From Cylicocyclus nassatus (lineage: Eukaryota > Nematoda > Chromadorea > Rhabditida > Strongylidae): DNA of 64,000 bases. Both the position numbers and the translations under genes were made by a program. The stretch lies in NCBI GenBank assembly GCA_958299035.1, contig CATQJL010000223.1, positions 69,609,006 to 69,673,005 of the forward strand, read 5' to 3'. Positions 23,101 to 33,173 of this stretch are shown here, piece after piece (within the stretch, counting starts at the first letter, position 1; every line of letters begins with the position of its first letter). Below the pieces are notes generated by a model. That model worked only from the letters and a program-made list of their open reading frames with translations, was not told the origin of the DNA and made no database searches.

Positions 23101-26100
23101 ATATCAAAAAAATGGACGATTTCTGAATTTTGAAGGCAAATTAAGAGGGTCAAGCGCAACCCCTCAAAAACTCAGGCGGCCTGACCTTTTGAGGGGTCGC
23201 TTCTGACCCCATTAACTTTATTTCCAAAAATGCTTTTCTACCCAAGTTTAATGTGATTCGCTAGCTCAACCCTCGAAGATTCCACAGTGAGTGTTTGAGC
23301 TTGATTCGAGTTGTTCGGCCTTGTGCTAATCCGAAGAGTCGAAGCACTTAACGTGAAAAACGCGCCGAAAAGCTGACTTTCTCACTTCTGCAACCAAGCT
23401 GAAATGCTTGAAAATTACGCTTTTCTCCACAAAAATTTTGCGAGCTATGAAGATACGGAGGAAATGCCTTTCTTCGATTATATTGAGTTGGACTGGCACA
23501 ATACAGTTGAATTTGCAAGATTTGCAAAAACAGAAAATCAACAGTTTGTTTACATATGCCAATAAAAAGAATATCGTATCGCTCTAGTACAACCATATCT
23601 ACGGAAATGTGAGCATACCCAAGCCTAACGAATGCAATTACACAATAAACAGCTGGCGCACCAAAAATAGCTGCAGCATAAAAATCTCTCCAGTTGTGTC
23701 GCGAAGACTATAGTGAGAGCGAAGTAGAAAACTGACCAAAACGACGCTACAAAGTGGATGGCACTTGAGGAGCCAGAGTGAACAAGAGAACGGATGTTAC
23801 AAGAAAACCGAGTAGCGTGAACTCGTCCACGATTCGGGATTCGGTTTGACCGTTTGAGGATGTGATGAAAACTACTAAGAGTCAGAACATTAGTACAATA
23901 TTTGTTCAAGATGTGTGAGCTATGATGCTCCAATGAATGTGGCGTTCACCTGAAGAAAGCGACAATACTATCAGAACGACCTAATATATCAAGAACTTGT
24001 GTGCTCATATCAATTGGTTTGCAATCTTTGCAATTTTGAACGCAAGCTGTAGAAGGTTAAAAACAAGGTCCGCGATACTGTGCGCAGCATGGTCCTTGCA
24101 CGATGCACGTACGCTAGCGCTCGTTAGATGTGTGACTGCATTACGCGGTGCTGACCCCGTCAAATGCAACGTACGTGTAGTGCAACGAACTGAGTGGCAC
24201 TAAGGGGACACTACTTATTTGTCCAGTCCATATACTTTCCATTGTAGTCAACACCATCTGAAACAGTAAACTTTCCCTAGTCGTGCGAGTATTACTTCGT
24301 ACTAATATTGCAAATGCGAGTAAAAGTATGCATAAAAAAACAGAGGGTTTTCCTTTGAGAGCCTCGTTTCTGAGAGCTTACTTTATTTTTTGTTGTTATC
24401 AATGTCAAATAACTTGCTTTGTAACCGCAAGTAGTGGTATGAGGAAAAAAGACAAATTTAAAATCATCCACTATTTTGAGTCTGTTTGTTGTAGGCTTGA
24501 AAGTAGCAAACTATGAAAATTTGCAGTTTCTAAGCACTGACAGCTGAGTATATTTGCGGAAATTGTAGGCAAGATGTCCTAAGTTTATGCTTACAGAATT
24601 ACAGAAGAATTGTTTTTCTGCGCTCCAATTGTGGAAAGGAGGTAAAAGCAAATGCTGGTGGTGGCGGTGTGGTGCAGTTGGTGTACAAAATGCTTGTGAA
24701 GTTCTCACAAACTGGCATGAAAGCCTAATCCACTCTTAGAAAGTACCTGAAGAAAGCTTTCAAGTGATATGCTCAATCTATACTGAAGAGTAAAGTCTAA
24801 TGGAGAAGAAGATTATTTTTGCATCGACCTGAAACTGCATAGGAACACCATGACAAATGAAATTTATTAATCAAAACAAAAGCATTGGTTAAAAGCCACG
24901 CGACGGGAGAAGGACTTTCCTGTACATCACTATGGAATACGTAATCAAACATATCACCCAAGGTCTTCACTTTCATGTAGAGTCGGGAGTGCAATACAAT
25001 ATGAACTAAAATGAGCTCCGCATTTTCTTGTTCGTTGTGAATTGTCTCGAGTGTAGCAATTCAACAATGATTTTATAGAAATAGAGTAAACTGCAAGAAA
25101 TGATTCAATAAACAAATTCAGGAAAATCAAGAATTCAGCATTCATTTTTCTCAGAGACGGGCAACCGTAACCCAACGGCTTCTGTTCTCGGATAGAATGG
25201 TCAAGTATAGCAAAGTGTCAGTAACCTAAGGCAAACAATGAAATAGTCAAAGCATACATCAAAACAAAAACGTTAAAAAAGACTAAATTTAACCTGCAAA
25301 GGCAAAAAAACATAATGAAGGTGACGGAGACAGCACTACTGCTGCACTTCAATCTGCGTTAGCAAAATGGTTACGGATGACTTACCGATATTAAGCGGTC
25401 CTTATAGTATCAAAAATAGATGCAAAGTATCCATCAGCGTTGATATTCGAGAAACTTGGAAATGCTCTTTCACTTTTTCCGAGTATAGAAAGTCGAAAAA
25501 AAAAACGCGAACCAAAAATAGTTAACGTAAGCACAGAGTGTAATTACTCTGCTCAAATCAATGGGGAGTTATGAAATTCTTGTCAGTTAAGGTACCAATG
25601 TAAAGAAGCACAAATCTTGCAAAGTTCTCAAACCGTGCAGTTTCCAACTACTTCTTTACTTACGATACCAAAATACTGATGGAGCATACAGCCAGTACAA
25701 ACCTATAATGGAAATGAGCACTAAAATATGTACACGTTAAAGAATAATTCCTAGCGATTACTTTTTTACCTTGTAGTAAATTTTTCCTGAAAGTTGCTCG
25801 ATGATGCCCTATATCACGCAACAATCTTATCTTCACTTCGCTTTCCTGCCAAGTGCCTCTCCAAAGCTACCAGCCGAGGAAAGAGTCGTAGGTAAATGAA
25901 CATCGTGGGAGTGTATGTTGCGAGAGCTACTTCTGGAAACACAAAATATGCGTCTCAACATAAAAGTGCGAATATGACAACTAAAGCATGGCCCTGGACG
26001 AAAGTTGCAGCTTTACACTGCAGTCTGACTTGCTCAATTCTAAAAAAATTTTTCTCAAGAATCTGAACATTATCCAAATGATGCTGTTTATGAAAGGTCA

Positions 26101-27185
26101 CACAATCCTTTTTATGGTGAGTGATAGGAATAAATAAAATCACACACATTTTATCAGATCCTAATCGGACAAATACATGCTGGAGTAGCTAGCTACTGCA
26201 AAATTGGGCAAAATATATGTTAACAATGTGATGTATGATAATTATTTACCTTGGATCAAACATCGTCTCCTGCCACTGAGCTGCAGTTTTGATCACGTAA
26301 TCTTAAATTCGGCAAAGAGTCACAGCTCTCTCCATATGGAATATGTACCCAGATACCAAACTGAGAGGTTAGAGATAGTGCTGATGAGCACTCGTGAAAC
26401 TCCTTGTTCAATCTTCGTTACCTGCGGTCGGTCGGCAGCATCCCATTCAGCGACACTGAAAAGTACACATATAAGGTGATGAATAGGTTAACAAAGTGAG
26501 GTATGATAATTTTTTTATCTTGTATCAAACATCATCTTCCGCCACTGAGGTGCAGTTTTGAGCACTCAATCTTGAATTGCGCAAAGCGTCACAGCTCTCT
26601 CCACATGGAACCTATATCCGAATACCAAACTGAGAGGTTACAGATAGTGCTGACAAGCACTGACTGGTCACTCGTAAAACACCTTGTTCAATCTTTGTTA
26701 CCAGCGGCCTGTAGGCAGCGTTCCGTTCAGCGACACTGACAAGTACACATATAAGGTGATAAATAAATTAACAATGTGACGTTGATAATTTTTTACATTG
26801 TATCAAACATCATCTTCCGCCATTGAGGTGCAGTTTTGAGCACTCACTTGAATTGCGCAAAGAGTCACAGCTCTCTCTAAATGGAACCTTGTCCAGATAC
26901 CAAACTGACAGACTAGAGATAGTGCTGATAAACACTCGTAAAACTTCTTGTACGATCTTCGTTACCAGCGGCAGGTCGGCAGCGTCCCAATAACACTAAA
27001 AAGTACACATATGAGGTGATGAATAGGATAGTACCAAACAATGCAGTCCAATAAAAATTGGGGCCTTCCAGCAACATGCAAACCAAGAGCTCACACAAAG
27101 CGGTCCACGTTGTCAGCAAAAGCAACACTTTTGCGTCTATCTTAAGCAGTTCACAATGTGAAGGGACAGGATAACTGACGACAAT
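20150..27185 (-). CDS. gcn-1: GCN1-like HEAT-repeat gene, partial and damaged (multi-exon)
   Basis: GCN1 is a very large HEAT-repeat protein that sits on stalled or colliding ribosomes and helps activate the eIF2-alpha kinase GCN2. The identifying exon is 22541-22389, which encodes NMRRENKAYTFREQLAEM; GCN1 proteins have a nearly identical NM-KRENKAY-F-KEQ motif near residue 770. The following exon 22349-22249 (EIQNEMRHMYGTAEVKLDEA) aligns with the next stretch of GCN1. Further minus-strand exons with good GT-AG borders and helical, leucine-rich translations are 27185-27035, 25932-25818, 25702-25664, 21804-21722, 21673-21568, 21051-20945 (ILPNMKKSLLRSPEVAIF) and 20208-20150. Introns are mostly 40-50 bases. 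The clear exon has a one-base frameshift after residue LRRE and an in-frame TAG, phases do not join everywhere, and the C-terminal two thirds expected of GCN1 (about 2,600 residues) was not found to the left, so this may be a truncated or decaying copy. Assignment of the weaker exons to the same gene is inference. Confidence 0.55.
20254..20933. mobile_element. TA-target foldback MITE, 680 bases, complete
   Basis: CAGGATGTCCGTAAAGTATG at the left and ...CATACTTTACGGACACCCTG at the right are inverted copies flanked by TA (20252-20253 and 20934-20935). The arms match for more than 160 bases, so the same pseudo-peptide is encoded once on each strand. The TIR and target fit a non-autonomous Tc1/mariner element. 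It sits between two minus-strand GCN1-like exons, only a few bases past the donor site that ends the exon at 20945. The element at 4691-5310 is an eroded relative. Confidence 0.85.
21568..21804 (-). CDS. gcn-1: Two consecutive GCN1-like exons
   Basis: Exon 21804-21722 (83 bases) and exon 21673-21568 (106 bases) are separated by a 48 base intron (GTGAGC...TTTTCAG). The intron before them, 21853-21805, is 49 bases (GTTTGT...TTTCCAG). They read in one frame through TIPGLHQRNCKNRHTACVFR and AVENLLQTITKHDLGQLQDH, an amphipathic, helix-rich sequence compatible with HEAT repeats. The exact match of frame across three splice junctions is the strongest evidence that this strand is, or recently was, a spliced gene. 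Membership in the GCN1-like gene is inferred from position and strand. Confidence 0.65.
22249..22541 (-). pseudogene. gcn-1: Diagnostic GCN1 exons with frameshift and stop
   Basis: Acceptor TTTTTTGCAG precedes 22541. The first exon reads DGGEVSYNMRRENKAYTFRE...LRRE, then continues only in another frame as VAEKKRKEGKLTAGY, followed by TAG and KKGKA up to a donor at 22388 (GTGCAT). The 39 base intron 22388-22350 ends TTTCAG, and the next exon 22349-22249 is clean (EIQNEMRHMY...) with donor GTATAC. Human and yeast GCN1 have a lysine-rich helix at the same place, so the frame change is a lesion (or a sequencing error) rather than a splice. The next exon probably starts at 22117 in matching phase 2. 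Confidence 0.65.
23152..23202. repeat. Hairpin, AACCCCTCAAAA / TTTTGAGGGGT
   Basis: AAGCGCAACCCCTCAAAA and TTTTGAGGGGTCGCTT form a 16-17 base imperfect stem around a short GC-rich loop. It lies between a 15 base C run near 22831 and an uncharacterised stretch. It may be the centre of an old foldback element; no outer TIR was found. Confidence 0.4.
26212..27030. repeat. Three tandem copies of a ~270 base exon-bearing unit
   Basis: Units start at about 26212, 26482 and 26762, each beginning TTAACAANGTGA and ending ACACATATAAGGTGATGAATA. On the minus strand each unit holds an acceptor-like TACTTTTCAG (TACTTGTCAG, TACTTTTTAG), then a block of about 30-35 bases encoding variants of AEWDAADRP, then GTAACG/GTAACA, and a second GTAAATAAT-type donor about 170 bases later. 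The right-hand unit abuts the exon at 27185-27035. So a short block of the GCN1-like gene, including one small exon, has been copied in tandem. Copies differ by scattered substitutions and small indels, so the event is not recent. Confidence 0.7.
27035..27185 (-). CDS. gcn-1: Leucine-rich exon, candidate N-terminal part of the GCN1-like gene
   Basis: Acceptor TTTTCTCGTAG precedes 27185 and donor GTACTA follows 27035. The 151 base exon reads IVVSYPVPSHCELLKIDAKV then LLLLTTWTALCELLVCMLLE, ending in phase 1. An ALLALTWT-type leucine-rich helix occurs near residue 100 of GCN1, which fits this being the most 5' exon seen. The similarity is short, so the assignment is tentative. The 39 base stretch after the donor ends TTTTTAG at the first unit of the tandem array. 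Confidence 0.5.
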
Positions 27186-27275
27186 CTACGAGAAAAGCTT
27201 TACGATGTAAAGATAACGCCACTTGCGCGGAAGCCCTAAAGGTATTGCACTTTCGTATGCAGCCCTATTTCTAGT

Positions 27276-27291
27276 TTAACACGTTGACGAC
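27276..27291 (+). mobile_element. Isolated piggyBac-like end (TTAA + CACGTTGACGAC)
   Basis: TTAACACGTTGACGAC is identical to the left terminus of the element at 15662. No matching inverted end was found within the next several kilobases, so this is an orphan or truncated end. It lies just beyond the 3' side of the Helitron helicase remnant. Confidence 0.55.
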
Positions 27292-27485
27292 AACGCGCAT
27301 TTTTAGTTGTCTGCCTTGTGGGACAATGCCTTCCACGAACGAGTTGAAAATTTCTAGCTAAATTCAAGCAGATCGTCATCTTAACTATACCTACACCTTT
27401 TTGAGAGCAGCCAAGAAACGTCAAGGTATTTTCTAGGGTTAGAGCGTAAAAGACTGAGGGAACGAATGTACCCAGTAATTGTTAC

Positions 27486-29057
27486 TTATAACCCAATGAT
27501 TTCAGGATACACTATGTTTCTAATCTGTAGCGACTGTCGCATCAGACGTCGAGAATTTATTGTAATCTTTACTTTTTCTTTTGATCGTGCTTTTGAGAGT
27601 GCTACATACGTGCTACCGTGAGCGAAAGATGGCGTTCGCATGATTATGCCAACTTTTCCAAATGTCTGCCCTTGGCTTTTGTTGATCGTCATGCAATACG
27701 ACAAACGGACTGGGAACTGAAATCTGCGAAATGCCACTCCTGTGCGTTTGTCAGCAAGATCGAGTGGCATCCTTGTATGTGAACAGTCGCCTGAGTCAAC
27801 AGATTCTTGCAATTCAGCATACGATTATTGCATGTAATTGACAACACTTGCAGCCTTGTACCATTGCATAGCCTCTCTTCAATGTTTATATTACGCAAAA
27901 GCATTATAATAGCACCGGGTTTCAGCACTAAACGGCGGCATTCCGGACGGCAAGATTATGAAGGAACTCTTCGTCATCACAAGGCATTCCGACAATGCCC
28001 TCCTGCTCACTTACTGGAATATCTATCCCGTACAGCGCTGTAGTATCACCAGGAACCATTGCCAATACCCTCTCATTCAATTCCATAGCATTGGAATTGC
28101 GTACGGTTAGTAGCGCCATACTACCTATAAGATTGAAATCTCTGAGTACTTCATCCGTGTACATCCACTGTATCACCTCGTCATCGCTTTCCATGCACAT
28201 TTCCGCTGGTACTTCGACATCTATTCCATTCGCAATAAAGTTACTACCCTCTCCGACACCACGCAACCAGGCGATATATTTCTCCTCACCTGGACGAAGC
28301 CTCATATTCTCATCAAGCACAACAGCTTGCATCATCTTTCACAAATAACTTGCTTTCAGAGTCTCGTTAATTGTGTCCAACTTTGTCGCTCCCGGCAGAA
28401 CAGGCAAAAACTGACACCAATCTCCTCCAAATACCATCACCACACCACCAAACGGCTTCATCCTTTTTCTGGTGCAGCTAAATCGCGAAGAAGCCTGTCC
28501 ACAGTTTCGATCGCAAATCGACTTTGCATGGATACTTCATCCCATATAATCACATCAACATCACGTAACATCATTCCTTGGACAGAAGAAGCATCGACAT
28601 TTGCGACGGTGTCGGCAGAAAGACGTCCTAGAGCATGAGAGAAGGTGCTATGTGCAGTACGACGACTTTTGAGAAGAGTTGCAGCTATGCCCGTAGAAGC
28701 CACTGCAAATACGGATAGACCGATGTGCTTGAACAGACGAATCAGCGCGTTAAACGTGAAGATTTTACCACATCCAGCTTTTCCATAAATAAAAAACATT
28801 TTTTTATCACCACTCTTTAATTTAGCCGCTTCCAGAACTTTCAAAACGATGTACTGCTGTTTTTTATTGAGCATACCGATTTCAGACTCTTGATCGTAGT
28901 ATGCTTTGCCTTTGCCAGTTTCGTCAAAAGCCTCCGAATGGACTTCCACGGCATCGCTCAAATTGTTGATAATCCCGTCCAGTCCACAATCGCATGGATC
29001 ACTGTTGTAGCTGTGATGTGGCGCTATCGTTTTCCCTCCCCTAGACATGATCCGCAA
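27486..29057 (-). pseudogene. Helitron PIF1-type helicase domain, frameshifted
   Basis: Read on the minus strand from 29057: a short piece of the region ahead of Rep (RIMSRGGKTIAPHHSYNSD), then helicase motifs in order. Motif I is IYGKAGCGKIFTFNAL (Walker A; the usual GKT is GKI), motif Ia VASTGIAATLL, motif II VIIWDEVSM, motif III VVMVFGGDWCQFLPVLPGAT at about 28430-28370, then LDENMRLRPGEEKYIAWLRG, LKPGAIIMLLRNINIEERLC followed by NGTRL, and motifs V/VI LSYCMTINKSQGQTFGKVGI and STYVALSKARS. This is superfamily 1B helicase of the Helitron type, used for rolling-circle transposition. At least three frame changes (near 28457, 27925 and 27810) and one TGA (near 28350) break it. The Rep/HUH nuclease that should lie before the helicase is missing: the text jumps from NSDPCD to CGLDGIINN. 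Confidence 0.85.
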
Positions 29058-29060
29058 GCT

Positions 29061-29682
29061 TTAGTTCAGTTCCTCATGAGTTAACATACCACCGTCCTTA
29101 CTTACATAAATGGCGGCAATCTGATTTTCGAACACAGGTACATTGAGTCTTCCTGGGTGTATATTCGATGTTAAAAGCGGCGCAACATCTCTTCTTTGCT
29201 TTATATTCATTATAACCTTTGGAGCACCTCCCTCTTGAGTGTGCTGCTTTTGCAGCTCTTCCTTGTGCATCTCGTACATTGTCATGTATAATTGCAGAAT
29301 GGGATTGTACTTTCGTAGTACATCCATTATCTTACGTAACAATGTGAATTCGACTTTACTATCCCACAGCTTCATTGTTTCCTCTATTGATCGTTGTACC
29401 TTGAAGTCGTCCGCTATAAATAACTGTGCAAAGCATGCTCTACTGGAATCCTACCGGATTCAAATGACACAGTCCCATATCAGAGCGGCCTTGCAACACC
29501 AATGGTCTTTGACCAGAAGATCCTTTGAATAACCTGAAATTTAGGCACAATCCGGCACAATCTAGCATATTATTTATGGGACGAAACATATAGAAAAGAT
29601 TTTGATCCCGCAAAGCAGCGTCCCAAAACCAATCCAACAAAGGATCCCTTCGAGGATTGAAAACGCTTTCCTTTATAAGCAC
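29061..29682 (-). pseudogene. Helitron N-terminal region, two fragments
   Basis: 29682-29440 encodes ...LFYMFRPINNMLDCAGLCLN and RPLVLQGRSDMGLCHLNPV, the cysteine/histidine-bearing region that precedes the YNPYV box in Helitron proteins. 29375-29061 encodes LRKYNPILQLYMTMYEMHKE and NVPVFENQIAAIYVSKDGGM, the conserved box just before the Rep domain. The two pieces are in different frames and an in-frame stop separates the second from the helicase piece at 29057. Same strand and correct order relative to the helicase, so they belong to one original element. Confidence 0.75.
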
Positions 29683-29824
29683 TTCACCGCCGTTGCAGCA
29701 GATAGAAGAGCTTTCTTTCTAAAACAGCAGTGTCCCACATGCGGGACACATTTTGTTCATTTCTCCCAACGTGAAAATCTCTGCGTAAGTGGATTTTATC
29801 ATCATGTTCCGCATCTTACGTCTC

Positions 29825-30271
29825 CTACTTGATGGGAACTTTCATCATTAATCGTATTTCATCCAGTGTTTTTCTTATTTTGTCTTCAGTTGGAACGTAG
29901 ACCTCAGCGGCAAGATGATTTGACATATAATTCTCTACAAAGGCGCAAATGCCAACCATTTGCACTTCACATTGCGTCCAACTGTAATTTTTCATGGTAG
30001 GAATCACTGCAAAGTTAGGATTTTGAAAACCGCAGGCAATCGCTAAATTCTTCAGCTCTTGGCGGAAATTATTCTGTATACTTGTGGCAGTAAAATCAAG
30101 GACAACTCCTCGACTTCTACTTGGTGACGTTCTTGTAACCATAGCGACACCCAGTTGCTTCGTCCTATTAAGGTATAAGATGAAGATTGAGGAGAAGTGA
30201 CTTTCCTGCTTACGACATGCGTCACATCCCAAAATGATGAAGCCTGTCTTGTCACATTTAGCATACTTCAA
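29825..30271 (-). CDS. Unrecognised open region (148 codons) between protease and Helitron N-terminus
   Basis: A continuous frame of 148 codons with two CxxC-like cysteines near the start (KCDKTGFIILGCDACRKQES) and an otherwise mixed sequence ending RKTLDEIRLMMKVPIK. I do not recognise a family. It lies on the same strand, between the C48 protease remnant and the Helitron N-terminal fragments, so it is probably part of the same mobile element's polyprotein. It could equally be a captured piece. No splice sites are needed to keep it open. Confidence 0.4.
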   Translation of the reverse strand: MKYAKCDKTGFIILGCDACRKQESHFSSIFILYLNRTKQLGVAMVTRTSPSRSRGVVLDFTATSIQNNFRQELKNLAIACGFQNPNFAVIPTMKNYSWTQCEVQMVGICAFVENYMSNHLAAEVYVPTEDKIRKTLDEIRLMMKVPIK

Positions 30272-30599
30272 GCGAAGAAACTCAACAAGAGAACAGGGCT
30301 ACAACCACGTATTGTCCATTGAGACGTGTTTAGGTTTCGTATGGCAATGATCGTTTTCCAGATCTTCTACTCTTGCTAGCTTCGTTGGAGATTCTAGGCC
30401 ACTCACTCGAACGTCAACATCCTTATCCTTATTTTTTTGCAGGTTCCTTTTCGACACTCACATGCTGCCATTGCGCCAAAACCCAAGGCACTTTTGGGAC
30501 TGACATTGCAAACGCACGCTCTGTAGCTTGACCTGCCCTCTTTTCTGGCACATAGCAGGACAAATTTCCATTGTGATCCAATTCCTTTGTTCTACAAAG

Positions 30600-31267
30600 C
30601 ATGTCGGAAGTTGCTATGCGATTTCCGATGTAGTGCGGATAATCCTGTAAAAACTTAAGGTGGCAACCTCTTGCACTGTTCGTTCTTTCCTACAGAGACG
30701 CTCTGCATACATGCACACGAAAACACCACAACTGTGACCATCCTCCTGCACATGGACACCACCGGCAGATTCGATTAAAATAGCATCAAGACTTCTGTCT
30801 GTAATCTTACTCTATGTCGTCTCCAACTTTGCCCGTTCTTGCGCTGGAAGAAGCCGCGGCGAGTACAAGTAAATATGACCCATTGAATCATACAAAACGA
30901 TGGTTTCACGTGCAGGCCGTAGCCAGGCAAGGGACCAATGATTGCCGTACATATTCAGTGGAAATAGCAATTCCCCATCCGTTATCGGATACCCGCGAAT
31001 GCGATACGCGTCCTGTGTTTGTATGAGACAAGGACCAAGCGGTGTGAACCTGCTCCCATCCGTAACAATACTTATAAACGACGATACTATATATACTATA
31101 TACGATATATAACGATACTTATGAATGACTCCATCATTGAGCCAGCTCTTACCACTCAGGCAGGATACTAACTCCTCCGTCAACTTGCGTTGAGAGCTCA
31201 CTGTGTAACGAAACTGCATCCCGGCAAAACCACGAAAGTCGCTAGCGAAAATCCTTATAGATATCAA
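30600..31267 (-). pseudogene. C48 (Ulp1/SENP-like) cysteine protease domain with one in-frame stop
   Basis: Ulp1-type proteases cleave SUMO or similar modifiers. The minus-strand frame contains GKSWLNDGVIHKY (the WLND substrate-groove motif), then MYGNHWSLAWLRP (catalytic His) and TIVLYDSMG (catalytic Asp). After an in-frame TAG near 30812 the same frame resumes with VHVQEDGHSCGVFVCMYAER, which holds the catalytic Cys in the standard Q..DG..CGVF setting. All three catalytic residues and the oxyanion-hole Gln are thus present. A small AT-rich duplication inserts YRYISYIVYIVS after HK. It lies upstream of, and on the same strand as, the Helitron fragments, so it may be an accessory domain of that element; proteases of this clan do occur in several eukaryotic transposon families, but whether this one belongs is inference. 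Confidence 0.75.
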
Positions 31268-31557
31268 ACCTTTTCGCTTGGAGATAGCTGAGAGGAGCTA
31301 TCTGTAATGCAAGATATAATATATTACAGACATTAAGAATCCTATTATGTCACAGAAACCTGCACGCAGGAGTGAAGAGCTTTTTCAATAACCGCGCACT
31401 GTCTCCGCCTCATCATAACAAACAGATATCTTGAGAAACATTTAACCACAACATCCTCCATATCAATGTAAACTTCATCAAAATTCAACAACGCAATCAA
31501 CAGAGTGTGTTAGTATGTGAGTAAGCATCCGAGGTTAGTATCTTCATTAGTGGCGGC

Positions 31558-32445
31558 CTAAGGTTTCGAACAAGTCGTCTTCTCCAGAGGCCTAAAGTGG
31601 TAGGAGATTTGGATTATGTGTCTAACCCACCAAAATCCACCAGTCCCCGGCCAGCCTCGATTTTGCCCCAGAATATCACAAGAAAAAGTCCCAAAAGTGA
31701 AAGACGAACTGAACTTCTCCACCGTCGGCGCGCGGATGCTAGGGCGGCCGTCCTTCGATGCCACTAGTATCACTAATGGAATACACTGTATACCATATTT
31801 GGACCAATCGCTAGTGGTCTTCAACTCGCATAGCGTCACAAAAGGCATAAAGTCATTTGTAATTGTCATGCACTCATTTCGGCTGTTCATGCATGGGTTT
31901 TCCGCGTAAATCCAGAACGCCTCAAGAGCTTTCCTTACAGCAGTGTCGTACTCGTATGCCAGCATAGTACACTTAATCTCAAAGTCGTTACCACCATGAC
32001 ATTCAACCCTATGTTTACCTAGAGGAGTGGTAAGACTTCCCTTCTTTTTGCTGGCAAGATGTTCTTTTACCCTTATATCCAGCTGTCTCCCAGTCTCTCC
32101 GATATAGGTGGCGCCGCATTCAATGCATACGATCTCATAAATCACACCAGCCTTACCGCAGTCGCCAACTTTACCGAATGGACAAACTACGCAGCCTTGG
32201 ACTCTGCAATAGTTGTCATAGAGTTTGTTACGTACTAGCCGCTTCCTGATGTTGTCACTTGGAATGTCAATTAAAATGACATCGTCTTTCAAATTCGCGC
32301 GGTTAATGCAACGTCGCACTGCGGCACTAGTCGCATCGGAAACAAAGGGAAGACAGAGAGCAACTTTCTGTAGGTGCTGTTTGCTATTGATTGGAATGAT
32401 TGGTTTAGCAGTCCTTTCTGGAGCGTGTAGCCATTCACTCCCCAA
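31558..32445 (-). pseudogene. Penelope-like GIY-YIG endonuclease with linker (295 codons open)
   Basis: The frame includes the cysteine-bearing linker RVQGCVVCPFGKVGDCGKAG, then the GIY-YIG core: VIYEIVCIECGATYIGETGR (the Y...YIG pair), followed by the catalytic Arg in RQLDIRVKEHLASK and the later helical part with Glu in KALEAFW. This nuclease makes the target nick for Penelope-type retrotransposition. The reading frame runs on into the terminal inverted copy after residue 210, so the last 85 residues (…GRPSIRAPTVEKFSSSF…) are not part of the enzyme. The domain itself is open and the catalytic residues are present; it is called a pseudogene because the RT part upstream is broken. Confidence 0.85.
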
Positions 32446-33173
32446 TTTCCAGCGCCCTACTCTGTAATTCCCTCCGTTCTTCTTCCTCTGTGCACACGTT
32501 TGCTGCTGTCTGGAGCATGTTACGTATAACGGCTCTTTTGGCAGCAGTTGGATGTGCTGAACGAGCGTTTATCAAGATGTTCTTTGAAGTTTCTTTACGA
32601 TACCATTTTACATTCGCGGCGCCGTTGAGCAGTTCGATCTGTACGTTGAGGTAAGGAAGCCAGCCATCTTTCGGTTGTTGTCGCGTAAACTTTATGTACT
32701 GTGACTGTTGATTGAGTAGTCGAAAACACTCATCCATTTCGGATTGTGTTGATGTTAAACAGTCGTCTATGTAACGGCAGTACATAAGAGGTAGACGTGA
32801 CAGCACTGGTTCTTCTATTTAGCTCATAAAGCAGATCGAGTACTGGTGCAAGTCTTTGTCCCATTGCCAAACCTCTCAGTTGAGTGTAGTATATTCCTGA
32901 CCATCTGAAGGTTGCAAGAGAGACATTCTCTGATCAAGAGCGTTACCGATCGTTTACTCAATCCGAAAGTCTGGATCTTTTCACCAAAGTTGTCCAGCAT
33001 CTCTGAAACAGCCTGTAGAACATCGTCATTTTGAACATCAAAGACACAACGTCAAAAGACTCTGCCACGCAATCAACTGGCAAATTCGTATTGCGCAAGC
33101 GTTCCAGAAAATGATTCGTTTTGGTTAGATGGGATGGAACTTGGTCCAGTAGCTGGTTAACGATTTTATTCAT
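32435..33173 (-). pseudogene. Penelope-like reverse transcriptase, fragments
   Basis: 33173-32958 holds motif A (VAESFDVVSL, first catalytic Asp), broken by a frameshift just after it. Motif B (LRGLAMGQRLAPV) is in another frame at about 32910-32870. 32806-32435 holds motif C (MYCRYIDDCL, the second and third Asp) and the thumb region (LPYLNVQIEL, KWYRKETSKNILIN). The fingers region before motif A is lost. The end overlaps the endonuclease frame by a few codons with a frame change, so at least two shifts separate RT from EN. Confidence 0.85.
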
